Position numbers and translations under genes: made by a program
Shown: positions 1 to 7,416 of the stretch, piece after piece
How the letters are laid out: the number at the start of each line of letters is the position of its first letter
Numbering within the stretch: position 1 is the first letter of the stretch
Assembly: GCA_031279575.1 (NCBI GenBank)
Contig: JAITIG010000165.1
Coordinates: 1-17,603, forward strand
Direction of reading: 5' to 3'
Length of the DNA stretch: 17,603 bases
DNA from: Bifidobacteriaceae bacterium
GTDB taxonomy: Bacteria; Actinomycetota; Actinomycetes; Actinomycetales; WQXJ01
Notes under the pieces: model-generated
The model's input: only the letters and a program-made list of their open reading frames with translations
What the model was told of the DNA's origin: nothing
The model's database searches: none

Positions 1-1
1 C

Positions 2-268
2 GCCGAGGCGGCTCAGGGCGGCGGGGCCGGCGAGGCCGGGTCCGAGCCCGGCGACGCCGCGGCCGGCGGCGAGGGCTCCGGGGCCGGGGGCGAAGGCCGC
101 TCGCGCCGCCGGCGCGAGCGCCACAGCCACCCCCGCGCCGCGGGCCGCGGCGCCGCGTGCCGCCCGCCCCCGGCCCGCCGGTCGCGGCCGGCCGCGACCG
201 GGTTGTCAGCGGACCGGGCGCCGAGCGGACCAGGGTCGCCACCCTGCCGACCGGCGCCCGGGTCTTGA
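2..268 (+). CDS. C-terminal tail of an upstream gene, possibly polynucleotide phosphorylase (partial)
   Basis: This reading frame is open from the window edge to a TGA at 266-268. It first encodes a Gly/Ala/Glu-rich low-complexity stretch, then a basic cluster (SRRRRERHSH at about residues 34-43). Acidic low complexity followed by an Arg-rich end is typical of the variable C-terminus of actinobacterial PNPase, and pnp commonly lies directly upstream of the M16 peptidase gene in actinobacteria. No conserved PNPase domain (KH, S1) is inside the window, so the identity is inferred from context. The last 40 or so residues look unnatural for a protein end, and the frame overlaps the M16 gene by about 110 bp. 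The true stop may be elsewhere, or there may be an indel in this GC-rich stretch. Confidence 0.35.
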   Translation, partial: AEAAQGGGAGEAGSEPGDAAAGGEGSGAGGEGRSRRRRERHSHPRAAGRGAACRPPPARRSRPAATGLSADRAPSGPGSPPCRPAPGS

Positions 269-1479
269 CCCAGACGGCCCCGGCCGCCCGCTCGGCGACC
301 ATCGGCTTCTGGGTCCTGGTGGGCTCCCGGGATGAGGCCCCGGGCCAGCACGGCTCGACCCATTTCCTGGAGCACCTGGTGTTCAAGGGCACCCGCCAGC
401 GCTCGGCCCAAGCCATCGCGGAGGCCTTCGACGCGGTGGGCGGCGAGTTCAACGCCTCCACCACCAAGGAATCCACCTGCTATTACGCCCGGGTCCTGGC
501 CGAGGACGTCGGTTTGGCGGTGGAACTGCTGGCGGACATGGTGACGTCATCGCGCCTCGACCGGCTCGACTTCGAAAACGAGCGCGGGGTGATCTTGGAG
601 GAGTTGGCGATGAACGCCGACGACCCGGTCGATGTGGCCCACGAGGCCTTGGCCGCGGCGGTGTTCGGCCCCCACCCTCTGGCCCGGCCCATCGCCGGGC
701 GCCCGGAAGACATCCGGGCGGTCTCCCGCGACCAGGTGTGGGACCACTACCAGCAGCGTTACCAGCCGCCGGCCTTGGCCGTGACCGGCACCGGGGCGGT
801 CGACCCAGACGGGTTCGCGCAGCTGGTGTCCCAGGCTTTGGCGGCCGGCGGCTGGGGCCTGGCGGACCGGGGCGCGGCGCCGCCCCAAGCCCGCCGCCCC
901 ACCCGGCCGCAGGTGGCGCTGCCCGCCCAGGGCGCGGCGCGGGCCCTGGCCAAGCCCACCGAGCAGGCCCAGGTGCTGGTCGGCTGCGAGGGGCTGGCGG
1001 CCAGCGACCCGAGGCGGCACGCCATGTCCGTGCTGGGCGCGGTGCTGGGCGGCGGCATGAGCTCGCGCCTGTTCCAGGAGATCCGCGAGAAGCGGGGCCT
1101 GGCTTACTCGACTTACTGCTTCGGCGCGCCGCACTCCGATGCGGGCCTGTTTGGCCTGTTCGCGGGCTGCGGCCCGGCCGCCGCCGAGGAGGTGGGCCGG
1201 CTGATGGAGGCCGAGTGGGAGCGCCTGGCGGCCAGCGGGGTGAGCCCAGATGAGCTGGCCCGGGCCAAAGGGCAGCTGCGCGGCGCCACTTTGCTCGGCT
1301 TGGAGGAGCCCTACGCGGCCATGAACCGCCTCGGCTGGGCCGAGATAATGATGGGCGAACTGCCCTCCATCGACGAGGTGGCGGCCCGGATCGAGGCGGT
1401 GACCGCCGCCCAGGTCCAGTCGCTGGCCGCCGAGTTGGCCGCCCGCCCGCGCTGCCGCGTGGTGGTGGGCCCCGCCTGA
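157..1479 (+). CDS. M16 family zinc metallopeptidase (pitrilysin/MPP-like, PepR type)
   Basis: Predicted 440-residue M16 peptidase, a zinc-dependent clan ME protease of the processing-peptidase type. The inverted zinc motif HFLEH is at residues 69-73, and the third ligand Glu is probably E149 in VILEE, 76 residues after H73, matching the spacing in mitochondrial processing peptidase beta. The C-terminal M16 domain carries GGGMSSRLFQEIREKRGLAY (about residues 298-317), with the substrate-binding Arg/Tyr region. Similarity to the family starts near residue 24. The GTG at 157 is the only usable in-frame start before the conserved part, but it has no visible Shine-Dalgarno sequence and overlaps the upstream frame, so the N-terminus is uncertain. 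dapB follows 25 bp downstream on the same strand. The pnp-M16-dapB neighbourhood is common in actinobacteria. The natural substrate is unknown. Confidence 0.92.
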   Translation: MPPAPGPPVAAGRDRVVSGPGAERTRVATLPTGARVLTQTAPAARSATIGFWVLVGSRDEAPGQHGSTHFLEHLVFKGTRQRSAQAIAEAFDAVGGEFNASTTKESTCYYARVLAEDVGLAVELLADMVTSSRLDRLDFENERGVILEELAMNADDPVDVAHEALAAAVFGPHPLARPIAGRPEDIRAVSRDQVWDHYQQRYQPPALAVTGTGAVDPDGFAQLVSQALAAGGWGLADRGAAPPQARRPTRPQVALPAQGAARALAKPTEQAQVLVGCEGLAASDPRRHAMSVLGAVLGGGMSSRLFQEIREKRGLAYSTYCFGAPHSDAGLFGLFAGCGPAAAEEVGRLMEAEWERLAASGVSPDELARAKGQLRGATLLGLEEPYAAMNRLGWAEIMMGELPSIDEVAARIEAVTAAQVQSLAAELAARPRCRVVVGPA

Positions 1480-1492
1480 CGCGGCGGCGCGG

Positions 1493-2260
<768 letters not shown>

Positions 2261-2265
2261 GCCTC

Positions 2266-2299
2266 AATCCACCGATCCTCCCCTGCCGCGCCGCTCGCC
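2266..2299 (+). repeat. Copy 1 of a dispersed intergenic repeat
   Basis: These 34 bp match 7276-7309 at 29 of 34 positions, including an identical 14-bp run CCTGCCGCGCCGCT. The shared 5' core reads ATCC(A/G)CCG(A/G)TCCTC, and a related core also occurs in the palindrome at 16211-16254. All copies are intergenic. Confidence 0.45.
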
Positions 2300-2309
2300 A
2301 GCTAGGCAC

Positions 2310-2329
2310 GCTGGACGCCCCTGTCCAGC
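2310..2329 (+). terminator. Hairpin downstream of dapB
   Basis: GCTGGAC and GTCCAGC form a perfect 7-bp stem around a 6-nt loop, 50 bp after the dapB stop. There is no T-run after it, so it may be a 3'-end structure rather than a classical intrinsic terminator. Confidence 0.3.
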
Positions 2330-2438
2330 TCAGCAGGCCGCCAGGTAGCCATCGCCGGCCAGGAACGCCCATCGCACCCGTCTGGTGCTGCTCGCTACGG
2401 CGATCATCGGCGGCTTGAGGCTAAGGGCGGCCGGGCCG

Positions 2439-2465
2439 GCGCCGTTGTCCACAGGCGCTTTTTTT
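2439..2465 (+). terminator. Candidate intrinsic terminator with T7 tail
   Basis: GCGCC (2439-2443) pairs with GGCGC (2454-2458) across a 10-nt loop, and seven T residues follow at once (2459-2465). This is the only hairpin plus T-tract I see in the window. It would end plus-strand transcription from dapB before the M23 gene. The stem is short. The loop contains TTGTCCACA (2445-2453), which resembles a DnaA box. Confidence 0.42.
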
Positions 2466-2493
2466 CTCAGGCGCGCCCCGCCCGGCAATGGTG

Positions 2494-2499
2494 TAAAAC
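2494..2499 (+). promoter_or_regulatory. Candidate -10 element before the M23 gene
   Basis: TAAAAC lies in a short AT-rich island and ends 6 nt before the GTG at 2506 (9 nt before the ATG at 2509). The position fits leaderless initiation, as at dapB and lepB. The hexamer is not a perfect TANNNT. Confidence 0.3.
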
Positions 2500-2505
2500 G
2501 GGCGC

Positions 2506-3033
2506 GTGATGGGATTTGGGCGGGCCGCGGCCCTGGCCGGCCTGCTGGCGCTAGCACTGGCGGGAGCCGGCGCCGCCGGCGGGGGCGAGGCCGCTCCGCC
2601 GGCCGCCAGCGGCGGCATCGGGCAGGCGGAGGAGGGTTTCAAATGGCCGCTGCTGGAGCCGGTGGTCCTTGCGCGGCCGTTCGACCTGCCGGCCGAGCCG
2701 TGGCTGGCGGGGCACCGGGGGGTGGATTTGGCGGCGGCCGCAGACGCCGTGGTGCTGGCGCCGGCCGCGGGCGTGATCTCGTTCAACGGCTGGATCGCCG
2801 ACAGGCACGTCCTGGTGATCCGGCACGGCGACCTGGCCTCGACCTTGGAGCCCACGCTGAGCGACCTGCCGGTGGGCGCCCGGGTGGCCCAGGGCGAACC
2901 AGTCGGGCGCTTGGCCGGCGGCGAGGCCGCCCACTGCCCCTCCTGCCTCCACTGGGGCGTGCGCCGGGGCGGGCAATACCTGGACCCGGCCCTGCTGGTG
3001 GCGCCCCGGCCCCGGGCGGTGCTGCGGCGCTAG
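2506..3033 (+). CDS. Secreted M23-family (LytM-like) peptidase domain protein, Rv2891-like
   Basis: The 175-residue product begins with a short hydrophobic signal sequence (about residues 6-24, Ala/Leu-rich), so it is probably exported. Residues 45-168 form one M23 domain: HRGVD (H70, D74) supplies two zinc ligands, and CLHWGVRRG (147-155) supplies the third (H149). The usual HxH is CxH here (C147), so the first, catalytic His is absent. I recall the same C-L-H-W-G pattern in actinobacterial Rv2891-type proteins, so this may be a family trait. The family cleaves or binds peptidoglycan cross-bridges; whether this one is active is open. The start could be GTG 2506 or ATG 2509. The gene faces xerC tail to tail with 12 bp between, as Rv2891 is oriented relative to xerC in mycobacteria. 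Confidence 0.85.
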   Translation: MMGFGRAAALAGLLALALAGAGAAGGGEAAPPAASGGIGQAEEGFKWPLLEPVVLARPFDLPAEPWLAGHRGVDLAAAADAVVLAPAAGVISFNGWIADRHVLVIRHGDLASTLEPTLSDLPVGARVAQGEPVGRLAGGEAAHCPSCLHWGVRRGGQYLDPALLVAPRPRAVLRR

Positions 3034-3045
3034 GGGCGCGGCGGC

Positions 3046-4005
3046 TTAGTCGGTTTTGCCTGACCGGGGGTGGGCTTGCGCGTAGGAGGCCCACAGGCGC
3101 TCGGCTGTGACGTGGGTGTAGCGCTGAGTCGTGGCGATCGAGGCGTGCCCCAGGATCTCTTGCACGGTGCGCAGATCAGACCCGCCCTCCAGCAGATGGG
3201 TCGCCGCCGAATGCCTCAGGCCGTGCGGCGCCAAGTCCCCCAGGCCGGCTTGGGAGGAGAGGCGGTGGACCGCCACCCGGGCTTGGCGGGTGTCGAGCCT
3301 GCCGCCGCGGGCGCCCAAGAACAAGGCCGCGACCGCTGGGCGCTGGCCCGCCCCGGCGGCGGCGCGGAGCAACTCGGAGCGGCCGTCTTTGATCCACGCC
3401 GCCAACGCCACCGCCGCCGGGCGCCCGAACGGCACCACCCGCTCCTTGCCGCCTTTGCCGAACACCCGCACCAGGCGCTCGCTCAGATCGGCATCGCCGA
3501 TGTCGAGCGCGACGGCCTCTGAGACGCGCATGCCGGTGGCGTAGATCAACTCGGCCAGGGCGTGGTCGCGCTGCTGGATGGGGCCGCCGGCCTGGGCCGA
3601 GGCGGCGGCGCTGTCCAGCAGCTGCTTGGCCTCCGGCCGCTCCAAGACGCGGGGCAGGGACCGGTTGGCTTGGGGGGCTTGGAGCCGGGCGGACGGGTCG
3701 GCCGCGATCAGGCCTTGGCGCGCCGCCCAGCGGAAGAACCGCCTGACAGACGAGCCGCGGCGGGCCAGCGAGGCTTTGGCATCCCCCCGGCTGACGTGGT
3801 AGGCCAGCCATTCGCGCAGGTCGTCGAGCCGCAGCGCGTCCAACTCGGCTTCGGAGTCAACCGCCAGGCGGGCCAGCAGATCGGCTGTGTCGCGCACGTA
3901 GGCCACCACCGTGAGCGGCGCCAGCCCATCGCCGCGCAGCGAGGCGGCGAACCGCTCCAGCGCCGCGTCGCGCCACGGCGCGGGCCGGTTGGAAGGTTGG
4001 CTCAC
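3046..4005 (-). CDS. xerC: Site-specific tyrosine recombinase XerC
   Basis: XerC acts with XerD at dif sites to resolve chromosome dimers at division. The product is 319 residues from GTG 4005. The N-terminal SAM-like domain spans about residues 10-100 and the catalytic domain about 115-305. The catalytic set is complete: R160 in ATGMRVSEA, K184 in GKGGKER, H261 and R264 in HGLRHSAATH, H287 in LGHAS, and the nucleophile Y296 in TQRYTHV. The frame is open further upstream, but those residues do not look like XerC and the family normally has about 300 residues. Directly before GTG is GGGAGGC, too close for a normal Shine-Dalgarno, so a leaderless start is possible. dprA lies upstream on the same strand, 86 bp away. 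Confidence 0.95.
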   Translation of the reverse strand: MSQPSNRPAPWRDAALERFAASLRGDGLAPLTVVAYVRDTADLLARLAVDSEAELDALRLDDLREWLAYHVSRGDAKASLARRGSSVRRFFRWAARQGLIAADPSARLQAPQANRSLPRVLERPEAKQLLDSAAASAQAGGPIQQRDHALAELIYATGMRVSEAVALDIGDADLSERLVRVFGKGGKERVVPFGRPAAVALAAWIKDGRSELLRAAAGAGQRPAVAALFLGARGGRLDTRQARVAVHRLSSQAGLGDLAPHGLRHSAATHLLEGGSDLRTVQEILGHASIATTQRYTHVTAERLWASYAQAHPRSGKTD

Positions 4006-4012
4006 GCCTCCC

Positions 4013-4018
4013 AGTATC
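4013..4018 (-). promoter_or_regulatory. Candidate -10 element for xerC
   Basis: On the minus strand GATACT ends 7 nt before the xerC GTG (4005). It keeps the conserved A and final T of TANNNT and has leaderless spacing. No -35 match is seen. Two direct repeats lie just upstream. Confidence 0.35.
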
Positions 4019-4021
4019 GCC

Positions 4022-4054
4022 CCATCTGCCCGGGGCGGGACGCCATCTGCCCGG
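4022..4054 (-). repeat. Pair of 12-bp direct repeats upstream of xerC
   Basis: CCGGGCAGATGG (minus strand) occurs twice, at 4022-4033 and 4043-4054, with a 21-bp period. The match extends to 13 of 14 bases. The proximal copy ends 3 bp from the putative xerC -10, so the pair spans the -35 region. Two exact sites two helical turns apart would suit a DNA-binding regulator. A chance duplication cannot be excluded. Confidence 0.45.
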
Positions 4055-4091
4055 CCGGCGCCGGGCGCCCACCCCGCCGCCGCCGCCGAAA

Positions 4092-5288
4092 TCAGCCGCG
4101 CCACGCCGCACCCGCCCGGCGCCACAAACCCCCGGACTCGGCCGCCCGGCCTGCCCGCTCGAGGCGGCTGAGCGCGCCCAGCGCGTCGTGGGTGGACAGC
4201 CCGGACGCCACCACCACCGCTGTCAACGCCGCGCCGCGGGCCTTGGGCAGGGCGTCAAACACCCGCCGGTCAACTTGGTTCAACCCGTCCAGCGGCCCCG
4301 GGGCCACGGCCGGCTCGAGCAGCGCGACTTGCCCGGCGGCCGCGATCAACTCGCGGACCTCGTCGCCGCCGGTCACCAGCGTGGCCGCGCCCTCGCGGAT
4401 GAGTTTGTGGCACCCGGCCGAACTGGCCGCCGTCACCGGCCCCGGCACCGCCCCGACCGGCCGCAGCAGGTTGGCGGCGTCCCGCGCCGTGCGGTGCGAG
4501 CCAGACCGCCAGCCGGACTCGGCCACAACTGTGACCGCCGCCAGCGCCGCGATCAGCCGGTTGCGCGCCAGGAAGCGCTCCCGCCGCGGCGCCGCCCCCG
4601 GCGGCAACTCGCCAACCAGCGCGCCTTGCTCGATCACAGCTCGCAGCAGCCGCTCGTTGCCGGCCGGGTAGAGCCGGTCCACCCCGCCCGCCATGACCGC
4701 GACCGTGAACCCGCCGCAGCTCAGCGCCATGCGGTGGGCGGCGGCGTCCACCCCGAAGGCCCCGCCGGACACCACGGCCACGCCGTGCCCCACCAAATCG
4801 GCCACGATCTGCCCGGTGACGGTCTCGCCGTAGGCGGTCGAGGCCCGCGCGCCCACCACCGCCGCCGCCGGTTGGAGGCGCCGGTCCAACAAGCCCGCCA
4901 CCCCTTCCGCCGCCCTGACCCAGAGGCAGATCGGGGCGGCGTCGCCCAAATCCTCCAGGCGGCGGGGCCAGCCGGGCGCGCCGGGCACCAGCAGCGTCCC
5001 ACCCAGCGCCGCCAGCGCCCGCAACTCGCGCCTCGGGTCCAGCCCCTCCAGGCGCGGCAGCCAACGGGCCCGCGCCCGCGCCAGCCCGCCCCCAGGCGGC
5101 GCCAATTGCCCGCCGCCAGGCGCCAGCCCGGGCGGGTCGGCCGCGCCATCGGCCAGCCACTTGAGGGCGGCGCTGGGGCCGACCGCCCGCAGCAGCGCCG
5201 CCGCGTCGGCATCGGGCGGCTCAATGATCCGGCTCCAGGCCACCCGGGCCAGCAGCGGGTCTGCCGCATCGAAGGGCAACGGCGTCAT
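4092..5288 (-). CDS. dprA: DNA-processing protein DprA (Smf)
   Basis: DprA binds incoming single-stranded DNA and loads RecA during natural transformation; it is also widespread in non-competent bacteria. The product is 398 residues. The Rossmann-like core covers about residues 95-315: VVGARASTAYGE (144-155), SGGAFGVDAAAHR (174-186), AGGVDRLYPAGN (200-211), ARNRLIAAL (241-249) and ESGWRSGSHRTA (257-268). A C-terminal winged-helix-like segment follows (about 335-390), and an N-terminal helical region rich in Ala/Pro/Gly precedes. The ATG at 5288 shares one base with the comM stop (TGATG), so the two genes are translationally coupled. The frame runs upstream through comM, but that part is antisense-frame shadow. 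Confidence 0.95.
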   Translation of the reverse strand: MTPLPFDAADPLLARVAWSRIIEPPDADAAALLRAVGPSAALKWLADGAADPPGLAPGGGQLAPPGGGLARARARWLPRLEGLDPRRELRALAALGGTLLVPGAPGWPRRLEDLGDAAPICLWVRAAEGVAGLLDRRLQPAAAVVGARASTAYGETVTGQIVADLVGHGVAVVSGGAFGVDAAAHRMALSCGGFTVAVMAGGVDRLYPAGNERLLRAVIEQGALVGELPPGAAPRRERFLARNRLIAALAAVTVVAESGWRSGSHRTARDAANLLRPVGAVPGPVTAASSAGCHKLIREGAATLVTGGDEVRELIAAAGQVALLEPAVAPGPLDGLNQVDRRVFDALPKARGAALTAVVVASGLSTHDALGALSRLERAGRAAESGGLWRRAGAAWRG

Positions 5289-6829
5289 CACAGTCCTCTC
5301 TGCCGCAGGGTCATGGCGGCGTCGATGTCGCCCACTGTGGGGGCCTCGCGCCCGTCCAAGTCGGCCATGGTCCAAGCCACCCGCAGCACGCGGTCCACGC
5401 CGCGCAAAGACAGCGCGCCGGCGCCCAGCGCGGCCTCCAGGCGGCTCTTGGACAACTTGGCCTGGCCCACGCTGCGCCGCAGCCAGGCGCCGGGGGCCTC
5501 GGCGTTGACAGCCCAGCCCAGGCCCGCGAAACGGCCGGCCTGGGCGGCCCGGGCGGCCGCCACCCGGGCCGCCACCCGGGCCGAGGACTCGCCTTCGCAA
5601 TGCGGCCCGGCGGGCAGGGCCGCCACCGGGTCGACATCCACCCACATGTCGATGCGGTCCAGCAGCGGTCCGGAAACCTTGCCTTGGTAGTGCCGGCGGG
5701 CGGCGGCGGTGCAGGCGCACTTCTCGCCCCGCCCGTAGCCCTGGCCGCAAGGGCACGGGTTGGCGGCCATCACCAGGTGGAAGCGGGCCGGGAAGCGGGC
5801 GCTGGCGTGGGCGCGGTGGATCACCACCTCGCCGCGCTCCAGCGGCTGGCGCAAGCTTTGCAGGACGCGGGGGGAGAACTCCGGGCACTCGTCCAAGAAC
5901 AGCACCCCCCGGTGGGCCAAGGAGATCGCCCCCGGCCGGGGTATGCCGCTGCCGCCGCCAACCATCGCCGCGGGCGTGGCGGTGTGGTGCGGGTCCTGGA
6001 ACGGCGGCCGGCGGATCAACCCGCCGCGCGGGTCCAATGTGCCCGCCACCGAGTGCAAGGCGGTGACCTCGATCGCCTCCGCCTCGCTCAGCGGCGGCAA
6101 AATCCCGGGCAGGCGGCTGGCCAGCATGGTTTTGCCGTTGCCGGGCGGCCCTTGCAGCATCAGGTGGTGGCCGCCCGCGGCCGCCACCTCCAGCGCGTAG
6201 CGGGCGGTGGCCTGCCCCAGCACCTCGGCCAGGTCGCCGGTGCTGGGCGCCGGCGGCGCGGCGCTGGTCGGGGCGGGGGCGGCCCGCCGGCTTGGCGGCG
6301 GCTGCGGCACATCGCCGCCCATCAGCCAGGCCAGCTCCTCAAGGGTTTCCACGCCGACCGCCTCGGCGCCTTTGACTAGTTGGGCTTCGGCCAGGCAGGC
6401 GGCCGGCACCACCACCCGGGGCCGGCCCTGGGCCACCGCCCCGGCCACCGCGGGCAGCACTCCCCGCACCGGGCGGACCCGCCCGTCAAGCGACAACTCG
6501 CCCAAGTAGACGGCGCCCTCGGCGGCTTCGGGGCGGACCTGGCCGGTGGAGGCCAGCGCGGCCACCGCGATCCCCAAGTCGAAGCCGCTGCCGGCCTTGG
6601 GCAGGTAGGCGGGCGACAGGTTGGCGGTGACCCGCCCCGGCGGGAAGCGCAACCCGGCCGAGGCGAGCGCCGCCCGCACCCGGTCGCGGGACTCGCCCAG
6701 AGCCGCATCGGGCAGCCCCACCAGGGCGAAGGCCGGCAGGCCGGAGGGCTGGCTCATCACCTCGACATCGACAATGTGGGCTTCCAACCCGGTCAAGGCG
6801 ACGGCCAGGGTGCGCCCAACCCGGCTCAC
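5288..6829 (-). CDS. comM: YifB/ComM-family Mg-chelatase-like AAA+ ATPase
   Basis: ComM is a hexameric helicase that promotes branch migration during recombination of transforming DNA. The 513-residue product has an N-terminal Lon-protease-like domain (about 1-165), a Pro/Ala linker (about 172-198), and an AAA+ domain with Walker A GPPGNGKT (227-234), Walker B VLFLDE (309-314) and SGPLLDRID (386-394). A Cys cluster, CPC...CAC (C359, C361, C371, C373), sits before the arginine-finger region as in the family, and a C-terminal Mg-chelatase-like helical domain covers about 415-513. GTG 6829 is chosen because it forms a 4-bp GTGA overlap with the yraN stop and the family similarity starts directly after it. 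Length is normal. Confidence 0.95.
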   Translation of the reverse strand: MSRVGRTLAVALTGLEAHIVDVEVMSQPSGLPAFALVGLPDAALGESRDRVRAALASAGLRFPPGRVTANLSPAYLPKAGSGFDLGIAVAALASTGQVRPEAAEGAVYLGELSLDGRVRPVRGVLPAVAGAVAQGRPRVVVPAACLAEAQLVKGAEAVGVETLEELAWLMGGDVPQPPPSRRAAPAPTSAAPPAPSTGDLAEVLGQATARYALEVAAAGGHHLMLQGPPGNGKTMLASRLPGILPPLSEAEAIEVTALHSVAGTLDPRGGLIRRPPFQDPHHTATPAAMVGGGSGIPRPGAISLAHRGVLFLDECPEFSPRVLQSLRQPLERGEVVIHRAHASARFPARFHLVMAANPCPCGQGYGRGEKCACTAAARRHYQGKVSGPLLDRIDMWVDVDPVAALPAGPHCEGESSARVAARVAAARAAQAGRFAGLGWAVNAEAPGAWLRRSVGQAKLSKSRLEAALGAGALSLRGVDRVLRVAWTMADLDGREAPTVGDIDAAMTLRQRGL

Positions 6830-7194
6830 GCGCCAACTCCTGTCAGGTGGTGCAGCGAACGGCCCCGGGGCCCGCCGGTGGTCACGGCGATGACGTCGAT
6901 CCGGATCGCGGCCGCGCCCTGGCCGCGCTCCTTCAGCCAAACCCCGGCCAGGCGGCGCAGCCGGGCCAGCTTGCGCGGCGTGACGGCCTCCTCCGGCGCC
7001 CCGCAGAGCTCCCCAGAGCGGGTCTTGACCTCGACAAACACCACTGTGCCCGGCTCCGGTTGGGCCACCAGGTCGACTTCGCCCCAGCGGCAGCGCCAGT
7101 TGCGGTCAACCAACTGCCAGCCCTGGGCCTCGAGATAGGCGGCCGCCACCGCCTCGCCGTAGCGTCCCAGCGCCCGCCGCGCGTCCTCAACCAT
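6826..7194 (-). CDS. yraN: UPF0102 family protein YraN (endonuclease-like fold)
   Basis: The 122-residue product has the UPF0102 signature: RRALGRYGEAVAAAYLEAQG at the N-terminus, then GEVDLVA (E39, D41) and VFVEVKTR (E55, K57), the D-ExK pattern of a restriction-endonuclease-like fold. Its exact role is not established; it is usually found beside comM, dprA and rnhB, as here, which suggests DNA processing or recombination. The stop overlaps the comM start by 4 bp. ATG 7194 is preceded by CAGACT-7 nt-ATG, possibly a leaderless promoter, with only a weak GGGG as ribosome-binding site. The spacer to the upstream lepB is 222 bp and rich in repeats, so yraN may start its own transcription unit. 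Confidence 0.93.
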   Translation of the reverse strand: MVEDARRALGRYGEAVAAAYLEAQGWQLVDRNWRCRWGEVDLVAQPEPGTVVFVEVKTRSGELCGAPEEAVTPRKLARLRRLAGVWLKERGQGAAAIRIDVIAVTTGGPRGRSLHHLTGVGA

Positions 7195-7201
7195 GCCCCA
7201 C

Positions 7202-7207
7202 AGTCTG
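7202..7207 (-). promoter_or_regulatory. Candidate -10 element for yraN
   Basis: CAGACT (minus strand) ends 7 nt before the yraN ATG and keeps the A at position 2 and T at position 6 of TANNNT. Weak on its own, but the position matches the other candidate leaderless starts. Confidence 0.25.
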
Positions 7208-7253
7208 GCGGTTCGGCCCGGCCGCCCGCTGGCCGCGCCGTCCCAGCCTGTGG

Positions 7254-7333
7254 ATCGGTGATTCTACTCAAGCCCGATCCGCCGGTCCTCGCCTGCCGCG
7301 CCGCTGGCCGGGGCGCTCGCCGGCCGATCGGGG
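7254..7333. repeat. Copy 2 of the dispersed intergenic repeat, with inverted arms
   Basis: GGATCGG (7254-7260) and CCGATCC (7274-7280) form a perfect 7-bp inverted pair. The segment 7276-7309 matches 2266-2299 at 29 of 34 positions. A further inverted arm (about 7320-7333, CCGGCCGATCGGGG) is complementary to CCCGATCCGCCGGT (7273-7286) at 12 of 14 positions. It lies between yraN and lepB. Confidence 0.42.
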
Positions 7334-7355
7334 CCCAAGCCGGCCGGCCCGCCGC

Positions 7356-7403
7356 CGCGCCCGCCACCGCGCACGCCATCGCGCACGCCACCGCGCCCGC
7401 CAT
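7356..7403. repeat. 12-bp tandem repeat, four units
   Basis: Four consecutive 12-bp units read CGCG(C/A)CGCCA(C/T) with variant C/A and C/T positions (7356-7367, 7368-7379, 7380-7391, 7392-7403), followed by a partial CGCGCGC. The array sits 14 bp beyond the lepB stop codon (7417), in the spacer to yraN. I see no gene in it. It could vary in copy number by slippage. Confidence 0.7.
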
Positions 7404-7416
7404 CGCGCGCCGCCGC

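Noticed and set aside
2445..2453. DnaA box-like TTGTCCACA
   Set aside because: A single site, located in the loop of a T-tailed hairpin, with no cluster of further boxes and no dnaA/dnaN/gyrB nearby. Not evidence for an origin.
4006..4125. N-terminal extension of XerC to 359 residues
   Set aside because: The extra 40 residues do not look like the family, and GTG 4005 gives a typical XerC length.
5289..5888. N-terminal extension of DprA to 598 residues
   Set aside because: The added part lies in the wrong frame within comM. The ATG at 5288, overlapping the comM stop, gives a normal-length DprA.
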